Shown here: in pieces, positions 34,159 through 42,912 of the stretch
How the letters are laid out: every line of letters begins with the position of its first letter
How positions within the stretch are numbered: position 1 is the first letter of the stretch
NCBI RefSeq assembly: GCF_028748105.1
Contig: NZ_CP118169.1
Location: 46,287 to 110,286, forward strand
Origin: Entomospira nematocerorum
GTDB lineage: Bacteria > Spirochaetota > Spirochaetia > WRBN01
Reading direction: 5' to 3'
DNA length: 64,000 nucleotides
The notes under the pieces: model-generated
What the model was told of the DNA's origin: nothing
Seen by the model: the letters and a program-made list of their open reading frames with translations, nothing else
Database searches by the model: none
Position numbers and translations under genes: made by a program

Positions 34159-35109
34159 ATGCATCAGTCTCCCTCGCTCTTTGAGCCCGAATCTCATCGT
34201 TACAAACCAGATTTAGAGGGCTTAGATCTCTCTAATATTCTTTTTCGTTCACCGCATGATCTGATTGCCAATCCGCTGAATGATGTCTTTGATGCAATGA
34301 AAGATGATGCCTATCGAGAGGGACTCAAACACGATATCGCACGCCATGGCATTGTTAATGCGTTGATTATTACCAAGTCCGGACTCATCATCGAAGGCCA
34401 TTCTCGCTGGAAAGTAGCACTTGATCTACAACTCAAAGAGGTTCCTGTACGGATGATCCTTCAAGATCTCAGTGATCAAGTCCTCAAGGAGCGTCTCTAT
34501 TTAGGTAATCTGCACCGCTTTGAAATATCTAAAGATGTCCGCACCAAGATGTATGCCGATCTCTATCCTCACATCTTCTACGATGCGCAGGCCTCTATAC
34601 CAGAAGAACTTGCTAAGCAAATGGGTTTGAGTACCAGCCAAGTACGTAACGAAAAACAACTCTTACTCATGGCGCGTACCTACAAAGAAGAGATAGGAGA
34701 TACCTCACCTCTCTCGGTAAAAGATATCGCAGCCGCACGCAATAAGATGAATCAAGCAAGACGGGAACGGGAACGTCTTAAACGCATGCAGTGGCAACAA
34801 GTAGATACCATGCCCGATCACACTACACCACGCGATCAAGAACCGATGCCTCTCTTCCTCTCCCATGAAGAGCCCATCTACAGCGATACACAAGAGCTCG
34901 ATATTTTACAAGAGTATAAACTCTTAAGTCAAAGTAGTCGTAGTTACGCCATCTACACCAAAGATAATCAACTCATTGCATCCCTTGACCCGCAGACCTT
35001 CCAGAATATCGAAGAGTTAGACGCCTTTGCAAAGCAATTGATCGCTATCTTTCATCAACTCAAACACGATCGACACAACAATACCACAACATCACACGAT
35101 AACGACTAA
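34159..35109 (+). CDS. ParB-like nuclease-domain protein (first of two)
   Basis: 316 residues. The ParB/Srx-type domain spans about 40-130, with HGIVNALIITKSG, then IIEGHSRWKVALDL and VPVRMIL; the arginine motif is GHSR rather than the GERR of chromosomal ParB. A helix-turn-helix follows (about 155-175, LAKQMGLSTSQVRNEKQLL). It is clearly a paralogue of the ParB at 43671 (both have VYLGN/LYLGNL-N/H-RFEI), but here no ParA is adjacent. It may bind a second site, regulate transcription, or belong to another partition set. The C-terminus is Asn/His/Thr-rich. Confidence 0.75.
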   Translation: MHQSPSLFEPESHRYKPDLEGLDLSNILFRSPHDLIANPLNDVFDAMKDDAYREGLKHDIARHGIVNALIITKSGLIIEGHSRWKVALDLQLKEVPVRMILQDLSDQVLKERLYLGNLHRFEISKDVRTKMYADLYPHIFYDAQASIPEELAKQMGLSTSQVRNEKQLLLMARTYKEEIGDTSPLSVKDIAAARNKMNQARRERERLKRMQWQQVDTMPDHTTPRDQEPMPLFLSHEEPIYSDTQELDILQEYKLLSQSSRSYAIYTKDNQLIASLDPQTFQNIEELDAFAKQLIAIFHQLKHDRHNNTTTSHDND

Positions 35110-35110
35110 G

Positions 35111-36352
35111 TTACTCCGCCTGCTCCACAAGACTTACAACAACCTCTTCTTCCTCTAAATACGCCTGCCAATAGGCCTCTTTAGCCGCCGTACGACGCTC
35201 TTGACTCGTCCATAGCCATGCATATAACTGCATCAACTCCTCTTGATACTGTGCAATATGACGCTGATTATTACGAAACATCCAGCGATTGCGTTCCCGA
35301 ATAAACGTATGATAACTTCTCTGATCATAAAAGAGATCTAAAAGACCTTCCATATTACCTTGAAGTTGCTCCACATAGCTACTTTTTTCCTCTTCATCAA
35401 AGGGTAGTCCCTGAATATACGCTATATAAGGTGCGAATGATTGCTCATACCACAGCTGTAACACTTCATAAAAGCTCATGTATAGTGCGTAAATGATTTG
35501 AATTGCATCTTGTCGCGTATACATCTCCCAAACACTCGCAGGTTGATACAGCCACGCATAGACAATAGAAGCACTCATCTGTTGCGTCATGATGCTCATA
35601 CTCTCATGTAAAAAACGCCGAATCTCTTCGTGATACTCCTGTAAAATCAGCTCCCACTGCTCTTGCTGATGTATTGCTATCTGCCACTCTTCCTCATCCA
35701 TGATGGATCGACTCATCCATGTACTAGGCCAAGCAATAGCCTGCCACCATTGCTCTAGATCACTTACAGATTCTAGCTGGGTTGGCCACTCTTCTGCGAA
35801 ATACTGCTGTAAAATCGGAAAAAAGAGTTCAAAAAATGCTGTTGATCGCTGCGACCACAACTCTTGCGTAAATGTCAGCGCTAACGTCTCTAACTCCTCT
35901 TCTGAGATAGTAACCAAGCTATTCAGCGCCTGCACTAAGGCATCTTCACTCCAGATACCATCCACCAAGTGGAGTCTATTTTCTCTACGTAACTTTGCAT
36001 ATAATGCGCCCCACTGAGACCAGCGTTGCAGTGCCATTTCGCTAGGGACAACTAATGGCTCCTCTCTACGAATGTAGGCAAAGAGAGAATCCTCCATCCG
36101 AGATACATCGCTACCTTGATACCAAAACCAATCAAAATCAGCTCCCGTGAATGGATCATCTGCATGGGTCGTAGCTCTCTGCGTATCATCACTGGTAGCA
36201 AGAGTAGCTTCACTCTCCGCTTCCTCCTCTGGTGTCGTTGAGAAGATCGCTGTGGCTGCTACACTCCAAATAAATGCTAGTAACATCTTTTTGACCCTCG
36301 TCGTTCTCAAGAATCTCATGATGTCACTGATATATGATGCCATTCCCTGCAT
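35111..36352 (-). CDS. Acidic, helical protein with an N-terminal membrane anchor or signal
   Basis: 413 residues. A hydrophobic stretch (about 22-38, MLLAFIWSVAATAIFS) follows a basic N-terminus, so the protein is exported or anchored. The rest is very rich in Glu, Gln, Trp and Tyr and predicted helical, with no recognised domain. The start is uncertain: ATGs at 36352, 36343 and 36319 are all possible, with GAGAGG best spaced for 36343. It converges on the ParB-like gene with one base between stops. Confidence 0.55.
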   Translation of the reverse strand: MQGMASYISDIMRFLRTTRVKKMLLAFIWSVAATAIFSTTPEEEAESEATLATSDDTQRATTHADDPFTGADFDWFWYQGSDVSRMEDSLFAYIRREEPLVVPSEMALQRWSQWGALYAKLRRENRLHLVDGIWSEDALVQALNSLVTISEEELETLALTFTQELWSQRSTAFFELFFPILQQYFAEEWPTQLESVSDLEQWWQAIAWPSTWMSRSIMDEEEWQIAIHQQEQWELILQEYHEEIRRFLHESMSIMTQQMSASIVYAWLYQPASVWEMYTRQDAIQIIYALYMSFYEVLQLWYEQSFAPYIAYIQGLPFDEEEKSSYVEQLQGNMEGLLDLFYDQRSYHTFIRERNRWMFRNNQRHIAQYQEELMQLYAWLWTSQERRTAAKEAYWQAYLEEEEVVVSLVEQAE

Positions 36353-36478
36353 ACCTCTCTATTCTCTTTACTGCTTACCCGTAGCGAGCTACCATGGAAA
36401 TACTCAGCAATCCACTACCGTGATATAAAAGTACCACAACCTCTAGATTCTGTCAATCTTACAGTCCCGTAGCAGTTA

Positions 36479-37084
36479 CTAATCTATAAATTGATTCTCA
36501 TAGATTGTTACTATCTCCATCCTATTAATATAGATATCCCAAATCCGATCGGTAAAGTTAGGATACTTGCCTGCAAGTTCCTCTATGGAGTTGGCTGCTA
36601 CAACATCATGCCACCAATTAATAAAGAGTGATGGTGATATCTCCAAAGCAGATGAGACCTCTTGTACCACATAATTATGCCAGTCATCACTCTGTGTTTT
36701 CCACTTAGGATCACGGCAAGCAACCTCTAAAGATCGCAAAACAGGCTCTAACTTTTTTTGTACAGCAGGGTTACCCAACGCTCCCAATAACGATGCATCA
36801 CTGCCATATTGCATCTGAGAGATTGCCCCTTCTTGTAAACGCAGATCACCCTCACTCTGCACGGATATTTCAGGTTTATGAATGGCACTACCCACCCGAT
36901 TCTCTAAGCTACGACTCTTTGTATCACGAAATTCCTGTCCAATTTCAGGAATCAAACTATTCTCACCTGGCATCTGGTTGATATGAATGGCTTTATTGTG
37001 CTCACCACGATGGCTAACAATCCACCAACCAAAACCAAAAAATACCACTGCTACAATCACATATACGCCCCAATTACTCTTCAT
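36479..37084 (-). CDS. Single-pass membrane protein of unknown function
   Basis: 201 residues from the ATG at 37084; a longer frame begins with TTG at 37126 but has no RBS. One helix (about 5-22, WGVYVIVAVVFFGFGWWIV) anchors a periplasmic or cytoplasmic region with an extended linker and a helical C-terminal domain (about 105-201). No family is recognised. Confidence 0.55.
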   Translation of the reverse strand: MKSNWGVYVIVAVVFFGFGWWIVSHRGEHNKAIHINQMPGENSLIPEIGQEFRDTKSRSLENRVGSAIHKPEISVQSEGDLRLQEGAISQMQYGSDASLLGALGNPAVQKKLEPVLRSLEVACRDPKWKTQSDDWHNYVVQEVSSALEISPSLFINWWHDVVAANSIEELAGKYPNFTDRIWDIYINRMEIVTIYENQFID

Positions 37085-37150
37085 AGTTGTCTCATTTATC
37101 GATAGAAATATCGTATCCACAATCAAAGGTAGCGACGTTTTTTCTCTAGG

Positions 37151-37176
37151 TCAAGATCTCTCTAGAGAGATCTTGA
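37151..37176. repeat. 26-bp perfect palindrome
   Basis: The half-site is TCAAGATCTCTCT and its exact complement follows with no spacer. It lies 13 bases beyond the hydrolase stop and about 65 bases before the next gene start on the minus strand. No U-tract follows, so an operator is as likely as a terminator. Confidence 0.6.
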
Positions 37177-37189
37177 TAAATCATCGATT

Positions 37190-38071
37190 CTAACTAGCAA
37201 ACTGATAAATAGCACGAATAACTGCTTCTTGTTGATCCCACTGTGGTACATGTCCACACTTATCAAAGAGCTTCACTTGAATATTTTGTTGCTGACTGGC
37301 TTTAATATTAGACCAACTCTGTGGATTAATCACGCGATCTTCCATACCATGCAAAATCAAAATAGGACACTCAACCGCATCAATACGCCCACTGCCCTGG
37401 GTAACTCCATTAAATTGATGACTTACATTAAAGCGTAAAAGAGCTAGCTCATAATCTAACACATTGCGTTGCTTACATGCCTCTGCGATGTACTGATCTA
37501 AGAGTGATTCATCCACTCGATGCGTGGCAACAATCCACTGTAGATAAATCTTGCGTAACTCTGCATTATCTTGTTGTTGCACCGCTTCATACCAATAGCT
37601 CAACCCATGCATCTCTCGCTTCAACTCACGGCGATGCGTATAAGCACGATACTCCTGCGGCTTCCATTGGCACTCCATCAAGGAAGCATAGCCATCTAAA
37701 CCCAAGCTACCCAACAAAATACAGCCTTTTAAGCTCTGCATGCGTGCTGCCAATTCAATAGCAACAGCTCCACCAAAGGACCAACCAAGAACATAGGCAT
37801 CTACAAATCCAAGGATTTTCACCATCTCCTCAACATCGACAGCTAATTCAGCAAAGCTATCAATCGGACGTTGATAACTACTCTCCCCACAACCACGCAA
37901 ATCAATGGCCAAAAGATGATAATCATCCATCATCCGCTGCATCATCGGTAAAAAAAAGAAAGACGAGGCCAATTGCCCATGTAACAATACTATTTTGGGA
38001 CCCTCTATATTGCCAATTTTACGATATGCTAAACGTTCCCCATTGCCCAAATATGCATATTCTACCTGCAT
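37190..38071 (-). CDS. Alpha/beta hydrolase
   Basis: 293-residue alpha/beta-hydrolase with a complete catalytic triad: nucleophile Ser98 in GWSFGG, Asp245 in HGMEDRV and His274 in CGHVPQW. The oxyanion HGQ is at 31-33. Such enzymes include esterases, epoxide hydrolases and C-C hydrolases; the substrate cannot be assigned. No signal peptide, so cytoplasmic. It is transcribed away from the NrdD-like gene 87 bases upstream. Confidence 0.82.
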   Translation of the reverse strand: MQVEYAYLGNGERLAYRKIGNIEGPKIVLLHGQLASSFFFLPMMQRMMDDYHLLAIDLRGCGESSYQRPIDSFAELAVDVEEMVKILGFVDAYVLGWSFGGAVAIELAARMQSLKGCILLGSLGLDGYASLMECQWKPQEYRAYTHRRELKREMHGLSYWYEAVQQQDNAELRKIYLQWIVATHRVDESLLDQYIAEACKQRNVLDYELALLRFNVSHQFNGVTQGSGRIDAVECPILILHGMEDRVINPQSWSNIKASQQQNIQVKLFDKCGHVPQWDQQEAVIRAIYQFAS

Positions 38072-38158
38072 TCCCCGCCTCCTTATTTCCCTACCTATCT
38101 ATTAGGATAAAGGCACTTCTTGCTAATTGTCAATATTTTTCTTGAAAAAAGATTTCCC

Positions 38159-39865
38159 CTATACTCCTTGTAAATACAAAAAATGAAATCCTAAATCCCC
38201 AATATAGCGTAACATTTCTATAAAATCTTGTGGGTTCCATCCTTCACTCCCAATCGGCAATTGACAGATAGATTGCTCATCTACATAAACAAGCATCTCC
38301 TTTTGATAGAGACTATACTCTCGCCAATCCTGAATATAAGGATGATAAAAGCCAAAGCTATACCGTGCAGGTGCGATACGCTCACGATAATACTCTTGCA
38401 TAAAAGTATCGTGTTGCCAGTAGCGATGTGCCAAAAAGTGATTATAGCTCGCTACAAAGCCAAGATGCTCATTCGCCCAGCTATCTTCTTCTAATTCCAC
38501 ACGGATACTCTGCATGATCTCTTTACTATATCTACTAAAAATCTCTTTCCGATCGACGACACTCTTCCCAATCAAGCAATCTACAACCTCTGCCAAGCCG
38601 ATAAATCGCAAAAAATAGTACTCTCCATGCAATTGTTGCATCGATCGAATATGATGTCTCACGCGCTCTTTCAGTAGAGAAAAAAAATCCCCTGTACCAG
38701 CATCCTCATAAATTTGAGGTAAATTTAATACCTGTGCCACCACGTGATGTCCTTGTTCCTCTTTGGCGCGCATCAAAGTAATCCAGCGTTGATAACTTGT
38801 TGTATCTAAAACAAAAATTACCCGATGACGTTGCTGTATCACATTACGCAGATAAGCGATAAAGTGCGTATTATCTTGTGATAATAGAAATTCAGACAAC
38901 GAGGGCATCTCTAACTTAATGAACTGTAATACCGAAAAAGCCGGGGTCAATCCCTTGTAACTCTGTGACCAAGCAGTGATCCAATCATGATCAAATCCCT
39001 CATTTTCAATCTCCAATATCATCCATAATCGTTCCTGATGGTGATCCGACAAGGATTGCAGAAAGAGGAGATAATTGCTAAACGCTTCTTGAATTTGACT
39101 CCAAAAGAGACCCTTTGCTTGACGATGAATTTGTTGAGACAACCGCTCATAACGATCGATACTCTCTATATAATCTTCTACCAACCAATACAATAATTGA
39201 TTATCAGTAAGATTATAATAAAGCTGATATCCAAATCGACGTTCTTTATCTAAACGCTTCTCTAATGCCTCTCGAATGCGATAACGCTCAAAAGCACTGA
39301 TTACACTACGCCGACTAATCTCTTCTAATAATAAGAGAATAAAGAGTTGGCCATAAGAATAGTAACATCGCTCTCGCCAGAGTTGCGGAAGAATAAAGAG
39401 ATCATATCGTTGGATATGATCAGGTACGTGTTCCAATAATACAGTTTGCAATCGCATTTGGCTGTGTATCGATTGATATAATCGCTCTTCCATATGAAAA
39501 AAAGTTTCTTTCCATAAGTAATATTGCTCTACGCCACCCTGACTTTCTTGTAGATGATAACTTTCTGACCCATTACTCTCTAAGACTAACTCTTTTGTAT
39601 CATGCTGTAACTGAAATACACCATAATAAAGCCCCCAATTAACAAGAGTCTCTTCCATCACATATCGAATTTGATAGGTTGAAACAGGTTCTGGTGTTAA
39701 TACATAAGAGAGTTGCATCTCTATTTCAGAAACAATCCAATCACAATATAAATTTTTATGAATTATATAATGTTCTTCGTCTAGTAAAAACTGGATAGTA
39801 TCATAAATCTTCTTGCGTTCATATAGCTCTTCTTCTCCAGAACGCTTCAACACTCGTTTCAACAT
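38159..39865 (-). CDS. ATP-cone protein resembling class III ribonucleotide reductase without its catalytic tail
   Basis: 568 residues. Residues 1-90 read as an ATP-cone (KRSGEEELYERKKIYDTIQF, then TYQIRYVMEETLVNWGLYYG), the allosteric nucleotide-binding domain of ribonucleotide reductases. The distal half resembles anaerobic NrdD: VLNLPQIYEDAGTGDFFSLL (379-398) against the NrdD pattern 'INLPRIAYEA...FFELL', then RFIGLAEVVDCLIGKS (420-435) against 'IGLVGLNEAVKALTGK'. It stops where NrdD would continue into the zinc-binding CxxC pairs and the glycyl-radical loop, and none of its four cysteines forms a CxxC. It is therefore probably an inactive, nucleotide-sensing relative. Similarity is by eye and remote. 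Confidence 0.5.
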   Translation of the reverse strand: MLKRVLKRSGEEELYERKKIYDTIQFLLDEEHYIIHKNLYCDWIVSEIEMQLSYVLTPEPVSTYQIRYVMEETLVNWGLYYGVFQLQHDTKELVLESNGSESYHLQESQGGVEQYYLWKETFFHMEERLYQSIHSQMRLQTVLLEHVPDHIQRYDLFILPQLWRERCYYSYGQLFILLLLEEISRRSVISAFERYRIREALEKRLDKERRFGYQLYYNLTDNQLLYWLVEDYIESIDRYERLSQQIHRQAKGLFWSQIQEAFSNYLLFLQSLSDHHQERLWMILEIENEGFDHDWITAWSQSYKGLTPAFSVLQFIKLEMPSLSEFLLSQDNTHFIAYLRNVIQQRHRVIFVLDTTSYQRWITLMRAKEEQGHHVVAQVLNLPQIYEDAGTGDFFSLLKERVRHHIRSMQQLHGEYYFLRFIGLAEVVDCLIGKSVVDRKEIFSRYSKEIMQSIRVELEEDSWANEHLGFVASYNHFLAHRYWQHDTFMQEYYRERIAPARYSFGFYHPYIQDWREYSLYQKEMLVYVDEQSICQLPIGSEGWNPQDFIEMLRYIGDLGFHFLYLQGV

Positions 39866-40055
39866 AGATCATTCCTTCTTATAACGCTTCGCATGTATAG
39901 TGTAGCCATTTTACTCAAAAAAATCTATGACTTAGCTTACTTTTGTTACAATCTATTTTATAAATAATAACTAGGTAATAAATTAAACTCTTTTGCAATT
40001 TTCAAAATTCTATGCTATTCTATCTTCATTACCCAAATGAAGGAGTTTTTACTTT

Positions 40056-41240
40056 ATGCAACATTTTCACAATATTACACAACGACATCACACCAATAGT
40101 GTTAAGTATGATTGTATCCATCTTGATACACATCTCCAATCTGATCCACAGTTACTACCGATGTGGGTTGCTGATATGGACTTTCCTACTGCACCAGTTA
40201 TTACTGAGGCTATTCATAAGGTCGTGAATTCTGGCATTTTCGGCTATAGTAATCGCCCTGATAGTTATAATCAAGCTATTATTGATTGGTATCAAAGTCA
40301 CTTTGATTATACTATGGATGCTAATCGCTTAGCTTTCAGTCCTTGTGTCATGACATCTATTGCTTATCTAGTAGAGACCTTAGTCAATCAAGGTGATCCT
40401 GTACTTATTCAGACACCGGTTTATCCTGAATTTGCACATGCTATTGAAGAACGCGGAGCAATTGTTGTTGAAAATCCTTTAATCTGTGATGCAAATCACC
40501 AATATCACATCGATAAAGATGATTTTCGTACAAAAATACGCCACTGTAAACTCTTTATTCTCTGCTCTCCACATAATCCGGTTGGAAAAGTTTGGTCTCT
40601 CCAAGATTTAGAATTTATGCTAGAAGCTGCAGAAGAGCATCACGTTCCTATTATTAGTGATGAAATTCATTGTGATTTGACCTTTACTCCTTATCACCAT
40701 TATATGCTAGGATCGCTACGTCCGGCAAGTAAATTTATTTATACGCTATTTTCTGCGTCAAAAACGTTCAATTTAGCTTCTTTACATGCCTCATCGCTCT
40801 ATTTTCCTACACAAACAGAGTATGATCAATTTCAGTTGTGGCTCAAAAAATGGCATATTAATCGTAATAACAGTGTCAGTTTACCAGCAGTAGAGATGGC
40901 TTATCGTGAAGGATATCCATGGCTTTCAGAGTTAAAAATCTATTTACAAGAAAACATCAGCTATATTACCACTTATTTTGCAGAACATTTACCTAAATTA
41001 GCTATTACTCCTATGGAAGCAACTTATCTTATGTGGATTGATTGTCGTGCTTTTAATAAGAGTGATGACGCACTCAAACAGATGTTCTATGAAGAAGCTA
41101 AGTTAATTCTCAATATGGGTGTAACTTTTGGAACTGGTGGATCTGGCTTTGTAAGAATGAATATAGCCACACAACGTAGTCGTATTAAAGAAGCTGTTCA
41201 GCGTTGGCATACATTATATCAACAATATATAGGCTTTTAA
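40056..41240 (+). CDS. MalY/PatB-type PLP-dependent C-S lyase
   Basis: 394-residue fold-type I PLP enzyme of the cystathionine beta-lyase/MalY group, releasing H2S or thiols from cysteine or cystathionine. Evidence: the N-terminal WVADMDF (37-43), GYSNRPDSY, the PLP-phosphate region, CSPHNPVGKVW, ISDEIHCDL and the Schiff-base lysine Lys236 in FSASKTFNLA. A small hairpin (CTTCATT/AATGAAG, 40024-40042) overlaps the AAGGAG site and could affect translation. It is the gene immediately left of the iteron array. Confidence 0.88.
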   Translation: MQHFHNITQRHHTNSVKYDCIHLDTHLQSDPQLLPMWVADMDFPTAPVITEAIHKVVNSGIFGYSNRPDSYNQAIIDWYQSHFDYTMDANRLAFSPCVMTSIAYLVETLVNQGDPVLIQTPVYPEFAHAIEERGAIVVENPLICDANHQYHIDKDDFRTKIRHCKLFILCSPHNPVGKVWSLQDLEFMLEAAEEHHVPIISDEIHCDLTFTPYHHYMLGSLRPASKFIYTLFSASKTFNLASLHASSLYFPTQTEYDQFQLWLKKWHINRNNSVSLPAVEMAYREGYPWLSELKIYLQENISYITTYFAEHLPKLAITPMEATYLMWIDCRAFNKSDDALKQMFYEEAKLILNMGVTFGTGGSGFVRMNIATQRSRIKEAVQRWHTLYQQYIGF

Positions 41241-41330
41241 CGCTCTATTGTCTCTTTATAGAAGGTACAAGGGAGTCTTCTTTCTTCTCTTTCTCCCTTA
41301 TATCTTATTACTTAAGATCTTAGTGATGTC

Positions 41331-41635
41331 CTACACTACACTTCTGGAAACAGATATTTTCCTACACTACACTTTTGGAAACAGATATTTTCCTACACTA
41401 CACTTTTGGAAACTCTACACTACACTTCTGGAAACTATCGTTGGAGGTATAATGGTTCACACTACACTTCTGGAAACTTTGGTAGGGACTGTGATGGCTT
41501 GCTTTTTGGTATGATTGTACTACACTACACTTCTGGAAACAAGATATCAAGGTGATTTGTGCTACACTACACTTTTGGAAACAAGATAGCGAGAAAAGTC
41601 GCACGTTTTATGTACTACACTACACTTTTGGAAAG
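41331..41635. repeat. Eight direct 21-bp iterons (putative replication origin)
   Basis: Each copy begins CTACACTACACTT, then one variable C/T, then TGGAAAC. Copies at 41331, 41362, 41393, 41415, 41457 (first two bases swapped), 41520, 41562 and 41615 (last base G). Start-to-start distances are 31, 31, 22, 42, 63, 42 and 53 bases, all close to whole multiples of one helical turn (10.5). Direct, phased repeats beside a Rep-like gene and parAB are typical of iteron-controlled origins. Confidence 0.9.
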
Positions 41636-41645
41636 AGAAGTGTTG

Positions 41646-42713
41646 TTATTCTAGGGAGAAGAGATTTGCCGTTGTTATGGAGTGTTGAACTTCTTCCTGC
41701 TGGATCTCTTCGGGTTGACACTCGACAAAAATACGATTGTTTTTGATACTAAAAGAGTGTGGATAATTACTACCTAGGATAACTTCGGGATTGTCTAGAT
41801 GAAAGTGATCGATACCTGTAGCAAGAACATCTTGAAAGTACCGAAATTCTTCTAAGAGATTCTCAATCCATTGATGATAATCAAGGTTTTTATCACGTTT
41901 AAAGCCAAATACGGAGGTAAAGTCGCTAATGGCAAGGCCTTGCTCCCGAAAGAGGGAGTTATTGGAGTGGAGGTCGATCATAATACGACAAATAAAGGTA
42001 TACCACTGATTGAGCTTAGCAGCACTGATAGCGGGTTTAATGCCAAATTTCTTTGCATGAATCTCTCGAGCGGCGCTTAAAAGGTGTGTGACACCGCCAT
42101 ATTGTGGGATATAACCTGCTAAAGCTCCAGCTTGTTTTTGAAAATTAAAGCTAATTTGTCCATTTTCAAAGCTAAAGTGGCAGGTCGTGAGATCGAGGGT
42201 GATAACAAATCGCTCATTTTCTCCATCTTCATCACAGGAATAGGCAACTTTTACCGGCACTTTACCTTCATAGCCTTCATCGGTTTGAGAGAGTACCCAC
42301 CCAGAGATACCACCTTCATTACGTGCTTTCTTATAGAATTCGCGAAAAATCTTCTCATAACTGCGCCCAACGCCATTTTTGACAGCTGTCTCGCCTTTGC
42401 GATTGAGGTAAGTACAGTTAGGACTAATAAGACGCTTAAAATTATTCTTATCTAGCTCAATAATTAACTCATGATTGCCTTGTGTAAGCTGATCGCAGAC
42501 AAACGCATTGAGATCTTTAAAGCGTGGAAGACAGGCATGCTGTGGCTGGAGGATATCATGAATGAGGATATTTTTAATATCCCGTAAGACGCCATGTGTG
42601 TTCTCATAGCGTACCAGAGAGGACAAAGCTTGCTTGCTAATGCCGCGGCGATGAGCCTCGTGCATGATATCTTTTTTAGGAGCAAATTGTAAGTGCGTGG
42701 TGATTGATTGCAT
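41646..42713 (-). CDS. Putative replication initiator (Rep)
   Basis: 355 residues ending 11 bases from the last iteron. The function is inferred from position: iterons on one side, a divergent parAB on the other. The N-terminus (MHEAHRRGISKQALSSLVRYE) could form a helix-turn-helix; the middle (about 95-190) is beta-rich with many Lys/Arg, and the C-terminal half is helical. I do not recognise the family; it is neither an obvious Rep_3 nor DnaA. The RBS is weak. Alternatives are a DNA-binding protein that regulates parAB. Confidence 0.5.
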   Translation of the reverse strand: MQSITTHLQFAPKKDIMHEAHRRGISKQALSSLVRYENTHGVLRDIKNILIHDILQPQHACLPRFKDLNAFVCDQLTQGNHELIIELDKNNFKRLISPNCTYLNRKGETAVKNGVGRSYEKIFREFYKKARNEGGISGWVLSQTDEGYEGKVPVKVAYSCDEDGENERFVITLDLTTCHFSFENGQISFNFQKQAGALAGYIPQYGGVTHLLSAAREIHAKKFGIKPAISAAKLNQWYTFICRIMIDLHSNNSLFREQGLAISDFTSVFGFKRDKNLDYHQWIENLLEEFRYFQDVLATGIDHFHLDNPEVILGSNYPHSFSIKNNRIFVECQPEEIQQEEVQHSITTANLFSLE

Positions 42714-42794
42714 AGAGATACTTTACCAAAAAAATAGAAAAATAACAAGAATTTTAAGGGCTTTTCCTCCTATCCTCTAGTCTAAAGGGAGATC

Positions 42795-42823
42795 TTGTGG
42801 TATAATGAGCTGTCTTGTACTAT
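42795..42823 (+). promoter_or_regulatory. Predicted promoter of parAB
   Basis: TTGTGG (42795-42800), 17 bases, TACTAT (42818-42823) in the 199-base gap between the divergent rep and parA genes. A second -10-like TATAAT lies at 42801-42806 inside the spacer. Confidence 0.4.
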
Positions 42824-42912
42824 AAAGAGTGTTGAAGAATCAACCATGTACATACGTAGAAATAAGGAAGCTCCATCGCGTGAGTAGCAGATGGAAGGAG
42901 GAGCCACAAGCC

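Noticed and set aside
41331..41635. CRISPR array interpretation of the direct repeats
   Set aside because: Spacings of 1-42 bases between 21-bp units are irregular, units face one way with no cas genes nearby, and phasing follows helical turns.
41248..41746. Open frames across the iteron array on both strands
   Set aside because: They are translations of the repeat (LHYTFGN / SFQKCSV) with no ribosome sites.
42714..42912. parS or centromere repeats between rep and parA
   Set aside because: Only short chance palindromes such as AGATCT were seen; nothing repeated enough to call.
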